A DNA stretch of 64,000 nt from Pleodorina starrii (taxonomy: Eukaryota; Chlorophyta; Chlorophyceae; Chlamydomonadales; Volvocaceae). The notes beneath the pieces are model-generated. The model did no database searches. It saw nothing but the letters and a program-made list of their open reading frames with translations, and was not told where the DNA came from. Where the stretch lies: contig BRXU01000005.1 in the NCBI GenBank assembly GCA_030267565.1, positions 2,714,001 through 2,778,000 of the forward strand, written 5' to 3'. How positions within the stretch are numbered: the stretch's first letter is position 1; the number at the start of each line of letters is the position of its first letter. Both the position numbers and the translations under genes were made by a program. Shown here in pieces: positions 22,174 to 33,200 of the stretch.

Positions 22174-24084
22174 ATGAACAGTAAGCCGTCAACCACAGTC
22201 CTCGCGACCGGCCGCTGGTCAGAGGACAACACCGGGCGCAAGATGTCCTTGCGCCATCCCACCTACAACGACAGCTGCCCGACCCCCCGGGAGCGACCCG
22301 CGGCTTGGGCCGACAACGACGACAGCCGCGGCCACGGCCGCCGACCAGTTGACGTCGTCGCTGCCACCTCATTCACCTGCGGCGCCTCGTGCACCGTCGC
22401 CACGCCGGTCCTCCGTGATGTACGGCACATACGCAACAGCCTCTTCCCGGGGATCGACGGCGACGACGGCGGCGGCGGCGACGGCGGCGGTGACGGCACG
22501 GGTGGCCTCATCGTCAAGGATCTCGCCCGCTCGCTGGAGGGCTGCCGTGCGCCCGTTGCGGGGGACGGCGAAATGCAGGCTGATGCACAGCAGCCGCAGC
22601 AGCAGCAGCAGCAGCATGAGCGGAATCGGCAGCAGCAGGCCACCAGCGCAGTGCCGGCGCCAGCGCCGCCGGCGCCGGCGGGCCCTGGGTGGCCATCTCC
22701 GGCGCCGACCGCCGACCTCATACGACAGGATCCCACTTCAGCCAGGAGGATCAACGTGGAGGGTCCCGAAGTGACGAGCGGCTCGACGAGCGGCGTAGCC
22801 CGGGTCCTTCTGGGGAGTGGCGGCGCGGCGGACGGTCTCCGCCACCGCCACTGCCACTGCAGCGGCAGCTCCGGGCGCCTCCGATCACCTTGTGGCTGTG
22901 GCTGCTGCGGCGGCCCGCCGGGCCGATCTCCCCTGGAGGAGGTCGCTTTGGAACTTCTGTCCGCCGGCGCCAACAGCGGCGATGGTGGCGACGGCGAGGC
23001 CAGTGCCGGTCCGTGTAGCATCTCCGGCAGCAGCGGCGGCGGCAGCGGCGGCGGCGGCGGCGGCGAAGGCGAAGGCGAAAGGCAAGCCGTCGACGGCTGG
23101 GCGTGGAGGCTGAGCCCCAGCGTCCTTCCGCCCTGCGCGGAAGCGGAAATGGCCGCTTGGGCCGTGCGTCACCTCCGTCGGCGGCGCCGCTGCTCGTCTG
23201 GGTACGGCGGTAGCAATGCGATGGTGGCGGCGACGGCAGCCGCAGCGGCAGCCACCGCGGCGGCGGCGGCGGCAATGGAGGCCTCGGCGGCGGCGGCGCA
23301 GGCGGCGGCCGTGGCTGCGGCCGCGGCGGAAGCAGCTCAGCAGGCGGCGAAGGCGGCAGCGGCGGCGGCTGCTGAGTGGGAGGAGGCCGATTGGGCGCCA
23401 CCAGTCGACCACTTGGGTTTCGTCCTGCGCTGGCCGTCGGCGTCGGCGCAGCGGCAGCCCCCTGCGCGCCAGCAGACCGACGGCGACGACACCGCACGCG
23501 GCGTCGACGACGACGTCACGAAAGCGGGGCGGCGGCGCTGCAACGGCGACGACGCGTCTCGCACCTTCCGGCGGGCATGCCAGGCCGGATACATGCCGAC
23601 GACGCGGCCGTACCTGCCAACCGACTTCCTGCGCGAGTGGTGGGCGGCGACGGCGGCGGCCGCGCCTGACGGCGACGTTGCCACCTCAGACAGCTCCCTG
23701 GAGTTGTCGACCGCGGCGCGCGGCGGCGGCGCTACGGCGGGCTGCAATGACCCGTGGGACGGTCTGCATCCCGACGTCGGGCCGGAAAGCTTCGACGAGG
23801 GCGTCGTGTCGTACGAAACAGTCCTCTCGCGACCGAGCTTGCTGGCGGCGGGGCTTTCGTCACTGTTGGAAACGCTTTCGGCGGCGGCGGCGGCGGCGGG
23901 GCGGCCGGCGGCGGCGATGGAGGTGCGCGAGAAACAGCCGGCGGCCGCGGCGGCGGCGGCGGCTGCGACGGCGGTTCGACCGACCCGCGGGTCACGACGC
24001 TGGGCGGCGGCGGCGCGGCGCCGCATTCGCGGTCTGGGCCGCCGTCTGTCTGGTTGCTTCTTGCTCGTCGCCCCCCGGGATTGA
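22174..24084 (+). CDS. Low-complexity protein of unknown function, 636 residues
   Basis: Single open exon, ATG 22174 to TGA 24082-24084. No family recognised. The N-terminal quarter is mixed; a Gln run lies near residue 145, Gly-rich stretches near 105 and 290, and a long Ala-rich segment spans about 350-405. More ordinary sequence surrounds WAWRLSPSVLPPCAEAEMAAW (about 308-328) and PTDFLREWWAA (near 485), the best places to look for homology. The basic C-terminus (IRGLGRRLSGCFLLVAPRD) ends in an LxGCF motif like that of the 587-residue protein at 14164-15927. Coding is supported by length, consistent frame and GC bias, but Ala/Gly-rich algal sequence gives long frames easily, so the model is moderate. 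Confidence 0.58.
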   Translation: MNSKPSTTVLATGRWSEDNTGRKMSLRHPTYNDSCPTPRERPAAWADNDDSRGHGRRPVDVVAATSFTCGASCTVATPVLRDVRHIRNSLFPGIDGDDGGGGDGGGDGTGGLIVKDLARSLEGCRAPVAGDGEMQADAQQPQQQQQQHERNRQQQATSAVPAPAPPAPAGPGWPSPAPTADLIRQDPTSARRINVEGPEVTSGSTSGVARVLLGSGGAADGLRHRHCHCSGSSGRLRSPCGCGCCGGPPGRSPLEEVALELLSAGANSGDGGDGEASAGPCSISGSSGGGSGGGGGGEGEGERQAVDGWAWRLSPSVLPPCAEAEMAAWAVRHLRRRRRCSSGYGGSNAMVAATAAAAAATAAAAAAMEASAAAAQAAAVAAAAAEAAQQAAKAAAAAAAEWEEADWAPPVDHLGFVLRWPSASAQRQPPARQQTDGDDTARGVDDDVTKAGRRRCNGDDASRTFRRACQAGYMPTTRPYLPTDFLREWWAATAAAAPDGDVATSDSSLELSTAARGGGATAGCNDPWDGLHPDVGPESFDEGVVSYETVLSRPSLLAAGLSSLLETLSAAAAAAGRPAAAMEVREKQPAAAAAAAAATAVRPTRGSRRWAAAARRRIRGLGRRLSGCFLLVAPRD

Positions 24085-27000
24085 GCCGGCGGCGACGCCG
24101 GGCAAGGCTGCCGGGGCACCACCACGCCCGTCAACCCCGTCGTGTTGACGTGGCTGCCGGAGGTGGTAGCAGTGCCTGGTAGATGTTGCAGACGGGCTGC
24201 TGCTGTTTTAGGGTTTTTAGGCTCCAGGGAGGGGATCCAAAGGGGGCACTCCAGGGGAGGGGCTCCAGGGTAGGTGGCTCCGGATGGGAGATGGGGCTAG
24301 CGGGGGGTTGTGGTGGCGGTAACACTGAACTGCTGAAGCGCCGGCCTTGGGGCGGGAGGTGTGGTCCATCTTGTGATGTGATGGTGGACGCCCTGCTGCA
24401 CGTTTGCTGATGGCGCTGCGTAGAGCTGACGGCGCTCATGGTACGTTTCTCTAGGTATAGTTTTGCAAGGACGACCGTACCGGCTGGGCGGCCCCAAGTC
24501 TCCCGAAGTGTACTTGGTTAAAAAAACGAGTGATGGCTCTGTACGGCGGATGAAGAGCGCGGTTGGCGGTTGGCAGTGGTTGGAAGTTAGCGGTTGGAAG
24601 TTTGGGACTGTGGAGCCCACAGCGGCTCCGCAAAGTCGCGCCTGTAGCGCGCCCCTTCATGCTGGGGCGGGTTAGTTAGTTAGTTAGTTAGTTGATCAGT
24701 TGGGGCGGATGAGGGACAGGTGCGCATACCAGCAGCGCTGCGCAAGGAGGTCTCGACGACGATGGTGATGGTAATGGTGATGGTGATGATGATGATGATG
24801 GTGATGCACAACGGCGCTGACATATTGTCATAATACCGGTGTGCAATTTTTATTTTGGGAATGTTCAGGTTTGCGGAATATGAATATGGATGATAGCGGA
24901 CGTTCTCAGTGCGGTTCGAACCCCGCACTCCGGCGCACGAACTCGGGAGTCACGGACCGCCTGCCGCTCCAGGGATGGGTTTCGGTCGTCACGAAGCGAG
25001 ACCCAGCTCCGAAACCGGCGTGGGGAGGCCCGCCCGGATGGTATCTTGCCAAAGGAATGCTGCAGCACCGACGAAACGGCCGCCGGTGGGCCGTGTGTGA
25101 AATTGCCCACAATAAAGCCCATAAATAAAAAAGCCCATAAATAATAAAAGCCCATACTGCCCTGCGGCGGGCTGACAGGAGTCGGCGGGGGAGCGCCGCC
25201 GTAGCATTAGCATTGTTATTGTTATTGTTATTGTTCGCTTCGGCCAAAGTTGCAGTGCGCTGTGTTTGCTTGTTACAGCGGCCGAAAGTACGCGTCAGTC
25301 CCAAGTAACAGCACATTGCTTAACAATTTGCGTGCATGTCGGGGGCCGGGGAGGGTCGGGCAGCGTCCCGCGCGAGGATATGGTGATCATACATATTTTG
25401 CGTTTGTGTGCGTGTGTGTGTGGAGGGTTTATGTGGCGGGTGTGGCGCGGGGGGCGAGGGTAGGTTGGGCGGGGAAATTGAGGTGCGGGGATGTGGAGTC
25501 TAGCGTATCTGGGAGGAGCCAGGGATAATAGGGGCTAGCGCAGCTGCAGCGCACCACTCCGTGGGATCGTCAAATCAGGGCCGTCATCTGTGGGTCAGGG
25601 CCGGTCTGCGGGCGTGGGCGTGTTGATTGTCCGCTTGGGCGAGCGCGCCGCGCTAGCTTGCATGCGCATCGGCCGCCAGCTGCCTGATGGTTCGTATTAC
25701 GTATTACGTACATGTCACTATGACAGCATTGACGTTGCTCGGTCGGCAGGTTGCGTGCGGAGGTGGCAGATGCCGAGATTCGGCGTCCTCCAGCCACGCC
25801 GCGCAGCCGTGCGTCTTTCGTGGTTTGTGTTTCGCAAATCGCATCCCGGCAGTCTCACTGTGGGCTCGCTCTTTATGACTCCAGGGACGGGGGCGGAAGC
25901 GCACCTCGCGGTCACTCCAGGGGCGGGGGCCCGGCAGCGCTGCGTGCTATTTGCCCGCCCGGCGGGAGAGCGCCCACAGCTACTCGATTTGCGATTGTTA
26001 ACAGTGCATCCCCCCCCGACCGAGTCCAGTGCAGTGCTAACCCAGCCAGGTAATGTATTCATCTGTGCTGGTTGGCTGCTGTCGTACTGTCGTACCATGC
26101 GCAATCGACTCCCTGCCATCCGTACAGCACAGGCGAGGCGAGGCGAGGGGCACGGAGCGCGGCGCGCGAGACGCGTTATTGTAGTTCTCCTTCGTTACGT
26201 GCCCAAAAGCGCTTCTTGCGTTTCGTGTACGGCCTTCCGTACTAGATACGACATCTGCGTCCGTTATGGCTGTTGGGCCGTGCAGAGCGCAGGACGATAG
26301 CCTTGCACAGGTTCGGCAGCAGGGCGGCTGTTTTTTGTTTTTGGTCATGCGTAAAATCTTGCCTTGTCGTATTTGTCGGTCGGATTTGCGGTTTTTGCAC
26401 TGCGCTACGGATGAGTACTGCGGATGTACGGCATGTTGTACGTTGTGTGCTAGGGTTGTCGCCTGTCGGCCCCCACAGTCGGCTCGCAGCTCTGCTGCTG
26501 CGCTCTCTGCTTCTTTTTTTGCCGCCGCCGCCGGTTGCCGCCACTTTTCAGGCAGCAGACAGACCCCGTGCTATCCTTCACTCGAAACTCTATTTCTGTC
26601 TCTGCGTGTTGTTGTTGATGTTGTTGTTGTTGGGTGTGGTTGACGCTGGTGGTGTTACAGAGGCGCCAGCCGGACGCGCCGAAAGGTCGTTTGAAGGAAG
26701 GTGGGAGGCAGCAGAGGCAGCGGGGGCCAGGGGGTCGTGCACTGCGGCTCTACGGGGGATACTGGTACGACCAGCAGTCAAGGGGGGGGGAGCAAAGTCC
26801 GGAGGTTCCCAAGATCCCAATCGGACCACAGACAGGCCGAGTGCCGCCCCAAGTGAGTATCCCGCCTTTATGTACAACTGACGGATGGTAAATCTTTTTT
26901 TATTTGAGGGTGTTGTTATTGGTGGTGGTGGTGTAACAGTGGTTCCAGGGCGCCGAAGGTTAGGATGCAAGCCTGTTGATGTTGATGCGCGAGTACGGCA

Positions 27001-30000
27001 TTGTTGTACAATGTATGTTGTGCCTCGCAACCTCGGCCATTCACGGACGGCCGCGCGCGCTCGTCGCCGCTCGCCGCCGTGTGCTCCTTAACGGGCACTA
27101 GCACACTGCCAGGTTTCCAGTATGTGTGTGTGGTGTTGTTACATACTTTATGGAAGGGGGAATGAAGCTATCGCCGGCCTCGATATTGGAAGCACGGCGG
27201 CTTCACTACTATCGGTTGGTTGGTGGGTTGGTTGGATGCTTGGCTGGTTGGTTGGCTGGTTGGCTGGTTGGTTGGTTGGTTGGTGGGTTGATGAATCAGT
27301 CGGTTCGTTGGTTTGTTCACTGCACACGACGCGCGCGACGTGCAATCAACACATCTGCTGCCGGCCGCTCGGGGCCCGCTCCCTCCCTCCCCCCGAGGTT
27401 CGGGCTTGGGCCGCAGCAGTGTGTGTCAGGTGCGGTGTGTATTTGCCAACCGGTGGCTGGGTGACCCGTTTGGGTCCCTTCTTCTCTGCAAAACAATTAT
27501 TTTCCTTCTGTCGTACTTCGGTCCGTCCAGGCATCCCAATCTACCGGCGGTCGAGCACCGACGGGGCGAAGAAGCCTCTGGTCGGTACCAAGATGGCCGC
27601 AACGACTGTCATCCGATGGCCGCAACAACTCTTACGGTACTCCCTCGCATACCGGTGTGCCACCACACATCTTATCTCACAACCATTGGACAAAACGTCG
27701 TACTGCCGTGAGGTCTCCTCTCCTCGTGTCTGTGCGGCCGGCGCCAAACCAGCCAGCCATGCCAAATGCCAGCAACAAAGCGAAACGGGAAACGTGCCAA
27801 TCTGCCAAAGTAAACCCCCACAGAGCACAGACTCCTCCACGAAGACACCGTCCACCCGCACCCCGGGTTCTGGGTCCGTTCGCTAACGCCGTCTCCTTCT
27901 CCGCTGCGATTTTTTTTACCACCCGCACCCACCAACCCACCCACCCAACCCACCAACAAACTTTGTTCAACCGGTAACAAGGCCCGGCAGAAGATGAACC
28001 CATCTGAAAACAGATGCGCAAAACAGGGAGGGAGGGGCACGTACCGCGCTGTGGCCCCTCGGGCGGAGAGTCCAGCCAGCAGGTCTGCACATACAGTCCC
28101 GAGCAGCGTCCTGCAGGCTGCAGCATCATCAGCAGCTGCAGCGGCAGCTGCTGCTCCTCGTTTTTTCATGCGCGGAAGAGACCCTTCTCCCCTCCTGCCC
28201 GCCCGCTGACTATGCCCCAACATCGTCAACCTCGCGACCATTTTTGCCCAAACCTGCGCACTGAAAATCCCTCGTACAGCAACTATTAACCATCAACCAT
28301 TTAACCGCCTTGCGCCAAAATCGACCAAGACCACAGCAGCTCGACAGACGCGGCGCGCTCTCCGGCAACTAAACAAAAGGAAACGCGACGTAGGGCATTG
28401 TTTTGCCGAGCCATCGCCATTCGTTGATTGCCGTCCGCAGCTGACTACATAGACAACCTCCTCCGTACGTTTTTTTAGCGGAACCGCGTGCCGCGCAAGC
28501 CGCACGGCGCGAAAAGCGCTGTTGCTCAGCCGTACACCCATCGTACAATCCGTACATACGTCCTCCAGAGAGACTCTCATACATTCAGCGGCGTGGCTTG
28601 ACGCTTATTTGTTGCACTTTCCCTCGCGATGTAGTGTTTCAACTTCTTAAAGAATGACATCCACTCACAGGCTTGCGCAAACCCCCTAACCACACACGCA
28701 CGGGCGTCGTACAGCACATGTACGACGGCCTTCCTTATACACAGCGAAAAAGCAGAAGTCGGGGCGAGGCAGGATTGACTATTCCCCTCGCTTGAATGTG
28801 CCGCTTCCACAGTTACTAATAATCATAGGTAAGAAAGTGCGGGCGACTGCCGTACCCTTCCGAGGCGGGGCGCCGCACCCACTCGGCGAACCCATCCACA
28901 CAAGCTTCTCTGACACGGATTCTTATTATATGATTTATTAGGAGCTGCAAAAAAAGGAGGGCAGAACGAGCGCAAGTAAAAGAAGACGTGCTCAAGAAAA
29001 GGGGCCTGGCAGGAAGGAGCCAGAACTCTAAACAGACCTGCAAGTAAGGTCAAGATAGATGCCCCCACTACCTGGCTTTCGTGCCGAAAGGCCGCTCGCG
29101 GGGAGTGAAGATGGATGGCTGGGGGGCTAGGAAGCCACATCAAGAGGACCCTGCTCCCCACTACCCTCTCTGCTCCAACAAAAAAAGGAGGTCTCTCACC
29201 CGAAACATTCAACCCCGACCCCGCGCCGCGCCGCCGCCTGTCAACGACGCATCCTCCATGCATGCCCCCCGCCGTTCGAAGCCTGCCCCAGCACCTAAAA
29301 ATAAAACTTGGGCGTAAGAATAAGCGGAAAAAAGCCGCCAGTGCAGATGCAAACCCCAAGCCACTCCCGTTGGAATTTCATTTTGCTGTTTTTTGCAGCC
29401 CTGCATGCGAATTTACCGTGTGCTCGGCTCGCAGATTGTGTACGACTCGCCGTACGGCCCCGCGCCGAACCCGCCCGCCCGCTCCTGACCCATCTCCCCA
29501 ACGAAGGAACTAACGAAGGAATAAGCGATCCAACAAACGAACCCACGCGCGCGGGCGGGCGACCTACAATTCGCACCGCGCCGCTTACCCCATCGGCGCA
29601 GAACCAGCGGCCGACCCCGGGGAGGGAGGCGGGGATGACGCCCGCGACGTCCTCTTTCCTCCCCGCCGTTAGTGCCCCGGCTGATCCCAACCTATACGTC
29701 CCAACCTATGTCGTGCATCCCCCGCGAACCACCACCACCACCACCACCCGCCCTGCCGTATACAACCGCCCGGACGCGCGGCCGGCGCGCTCGCCGTACG
29801 CGCGCCCGCCCCACCGCCCGCCCGCCACTACCTCCGCTCCGTACATCCGTACATCCGTACATAGCTCTTTATTGGTCCTGCAAGATCAGCACTAACAAAA
29901 CAAAGCATATCGACCCTGTCGCGCGAATGAAGACGCGTTACTTGCAACACGCCGCAAGCATTGAGCAGCTCACAGGGGTGTCTCTCTCTTTGCTGCCGCC

Positions 30001-30198
30001 GCTCCCACAGAGGGCTCTACACATACAGCCGCCACTCCTCATAAGCTGGAGCCCAAACAAAACCGCTACAGCCCAAATAAAACCACATGAAGGCTGCTGC
30101 CGACTGTTGGCTGCTGCTGTCTGACTGCTGCTGCCGCCATCCCAGCAGGCACATGCCGCCACTGCCGCCACTGGCCCCCCCACAATCAATCCGCGTGT

Positions 30199-30257
<59 letters not shown>

Positions 30258-30279
30258 GCTGCTGCCGGAAGTTTCGCCC
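24085..30279. other. Six-kilobase interval without a recognised gene
   Basis: Nothing here could be supported as a gene or RNA. It contains many simple repeats: TTAG units near 24670-24695, GATGGT/GATGAT near 24758-24806, an imperfect AAAGCCCATAAATAA repeat at about 25108-25157, TTATTG units at 25215-25236, GGTT/GGCT units at 27205-27290, and GGCT units at 30196-30258. Several frames exceed 150 codons but open only at non-ATG codons or are mirrored on the other strand. The last few hundred bases should include the 3' untranslated region of the kinase gene. Confidence 0.45.
30196..30258. repeat. GGCT tetranucleotide repeat in kinase 3' flank
   Basis: About fifteen perfect GGCT/CTGG units begin some 20 bases past the kinase stop codon, so they lie in its likely 3' untranslated region as AGCC repeats in the transcript. 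Confidence 0.9.
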
Positions 30280-33200
30280 TCATGCGCTGGTGGCTCGGCG
30301 CCTGGCCTTGACAGCCGCCATCATGGTCTCCAGCTCCGAAACTATGCGGGTGAAGGGCGGCCGCGCGTCGGGACTCTCGTCCCAGCAGCGGCACATAAGG
30401 CCCGACCAGCCGGGCGCGGGCTCCTCGGGCTCGGGGCCCTCCCAGTCGGGAGAGCCTGTGGTGGGACGAGCGATGGGAGGGATGGGAGGGAGGGAGGGAG
30501 GGAGGGAGGGACACGGATATGACACACACACATGTCTGTCTGACTGTCTGTCTGTCTGCGCGGCTTAGTGGTCCACGCGATCGGGCGGCCGTACAGAACG
30601 ACGGTCGCAGGATGAGACGACGCGGCGCGGGGCGGCGCGACGCGCCACACAGACACTACGGTACCAGGTGTGTCGACGCTGCGGACGTCGATGGCAGGCA
30701 GCCGGGCGTGAAGCTGGGCCCGCGTGAAGCTGGGTCGCGTATCGTATCGTACCGCGTGCAGCCGGGAGCAACCAACCAACCCGGGGGCAGCAGGTCGAGC
30801 ATGCGGGCAGCACGCCGGCTGACACCTGGCAGGCGGTGGGAAGATGGGAATAAAATCGCTGCCCCCGGCGGGGTCGCCCCCCCGCGGGCCATCACTCGTT
30901 GCGCACGCTCGCTTCCCGAGCCGGCCGCTACGCGGCCGCCGCCGCAAGTCAACGGCAACACGCCGCCCCCGCCGCCGTTCGCCGCCGCCGCTCGCCGCCG
31001 CCGGCGGTCGTCAGGCTCCCACACGCTCAGTCAGTCACTCACTCACTCACCCGGCATGGTGGGCCTGACCGGTTCGTTGGACATTGAGATCTGGTGCAGC
31101 AGCGCATGGTAGTTGAGGCCGTCGTACGGCTCCCTGCAACAACAACAACAACAACAACAACAGCAGAAGCAGAAGCAGAAGCAGAAGCAGAAGCAGAAGC
31201 AGAAGCAGAAGCAGTGGCCCCCCTGGAGTCGCAGAATGAGATTGATAGATGAGAAGATAGGAGAAAACCTGGCAAATGTGGACAAACGTGGACCAACGTG
31301 CCCGAGGTCCCCCGTTCGAGCCCGGGCGGGCGCACCTGAAGGTCCAGAGCTCCCACATGACTACCCCGAAGGAGTACACATCAGCCTTGTCCGTGACAGC
31401 CTGATGGGGCGAGAGGTGGACGGAGGTGGGCGGGAAAGGGACGAGAAGAGGGATAACATTAAGGAAGGAGCTGCAAGGAGGGAAAGGGCAAGGGAAGGGG
31501 CAAGAAAAAGGTAGAGGAGTGCATGCCCGTTCAGCCAGTACATGCCGTACACACCTTGGGCGTGCGGATGATCTCGGGCGCGGTCCAGGGCAGTGTGCCG
31601 CGGAGGGAGGTGACCCCTGGTGGGGCGGCGTGGAGGCGTGGAGGCAGGCAGGCAGGAAGAGGGAGGAAGAAGCACGCGGGTGAGGCAAGCGGGTGAGGCA
31701 AGGCCAAGGCAAAGAAGGGGAGAGGGGAAGTGCGGAACTGCGGAAACCCTAAACCCACCCACCCAGGGACCCACCCACCCACGTCAACCACCCACTCCCA
31801 CCCACCCGTGACGTAGGTCTGCTGGCGCTGCTTGGACAGTCCAAAGTCCGCCACCTTGCACGTGGGCGACTTCTCCCGGAAGCCCACCAGCAGGTTACCG
31901 GTCTTGAGGTCGAAGTGCACGATGCGCTTCAGGTGAAGGTACTCCATACCCTGGGGTGGGTGGAGTGGGTGGAGTGGGTGGGGGTGAGGAGGTGGGTGGG
32001 TAGGCGCAAGTTGTATCATCTCCCCTCATCTCACATCTCATATCTTGTATCTCATATCTCACACTCATATCTCATATCTCATATATCTCATTATCTCGCC
32101 CTCTCACCCGGGCTGCATCCAGCGCCAGTTTGACTCGCACCAGCTCACTGCGCAGAAAGTCCGACCCACGGGTCAGCGCCGCACGCAGGCTGCCCGCCCC
32201 CAGGTACTCCGTCACCAGCGCGGGCGGTCGTACGACACCCGGCAGGATGGGCGTGCCGGCTGCCAGGGCGGCGGTCATACGCACCACGTCGATATCACCC
32301 GCCGCGTCCAGCCTGGGGGGCAGGGGGGCAGGGAAGGAGGCGCGGGGAGGGGAGGCAGAGGGCCTGGAGGTTAGGGATTTTTAGGGTTGTTGTAAGGGTT
32401 GTTTTTAGGTTTTAAGGGTTTTGGGGGGTTTGCATTCGCAGAACCAATGCGGGGTTACAAGGTGCGGTGGCTCAAACCGCCCTGGGACGGCACGGCTCGT
32501 CCTTGTGCTTGGCCTGGCTTGACTTGGCTTGGCTTGTCTCCCCCTCTTCCCCCCCCCTTCCCTATACGTGGGTAACCCTAAAGCCCCCCCCCGGAAGCCA
32601 CGGCCTGGGGCCCGCTGCTGCGAACCTGCCCCTCGGGGGACTTGCCCCTCGGCTGCGGACACACGACCGCAACGCACCCGCACACGCACCTCTCCCGCTT
32701 GGCCTTGAGTTCCCGTACACCGCTGGGCAGTACGATGCCGTACACCCATACGACATTTGGGTGGCGCAATCCGCCCAGCATGGCGGCCTCCTTGAGCAGT
32801 TCCGTAACCACATCGTTGCTGGCCCTGCTGCCGCCGTCTGGGGGGCAGCCAGCGGGTGTGTGTATGTGCGTGCAAATTAGGGAGTGCGAATAAGAGAGAA
32901 AGAGAGAGAAAGAGAGAAAGAGTGAGAGAGAGAGAGAAAGAGAGAGAGAGAAAAGAATGAGAGAGTGCGTGCGTGAGTGTAACGAGTGTGCAAGAGCAGC
33001 GTGAATGTAACGACGTTGTGTGAGTGCAGTTTTTGTGTGAGGGCGTGTGTGTGTGCGCGCGTGTGTGTGTGAGGGCGTCGGGAGGAAGGCAAAAGGCAGA
33101 AGCCACCTCCTTATCTAACACACACCCCTGCCCCACCCACCCCCACCCCACCCACCCCCACCGTCGGGTATGAGCAGCGAGGGGCTGAGGCACTTGACCG

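Noticed and set aside
24908..24932. GGTTCGAACCCC, resembling a tRNA T-arm or Pol III B box
   Set aside because: The stem needs an 8-base loop, the neighbouring sequence folds into no acceptor, D or anticodon arm, and no A box lies at tRNA or SINE spacing.
27122..27886. 254-codon frame on the + strand
   Set aside because: It opens at GTG, is composed of Gly/Trp/Leu from GGTT and GGCT microsatellites and then random-looking sequence, is mirrored by frames on the other strand, and has no motif.
31743..31755. AAACCCTAAACCC, telomere-like
   Set aside because: A single occurrence inside a kinase intron made of CCCA-type repeats; no array.
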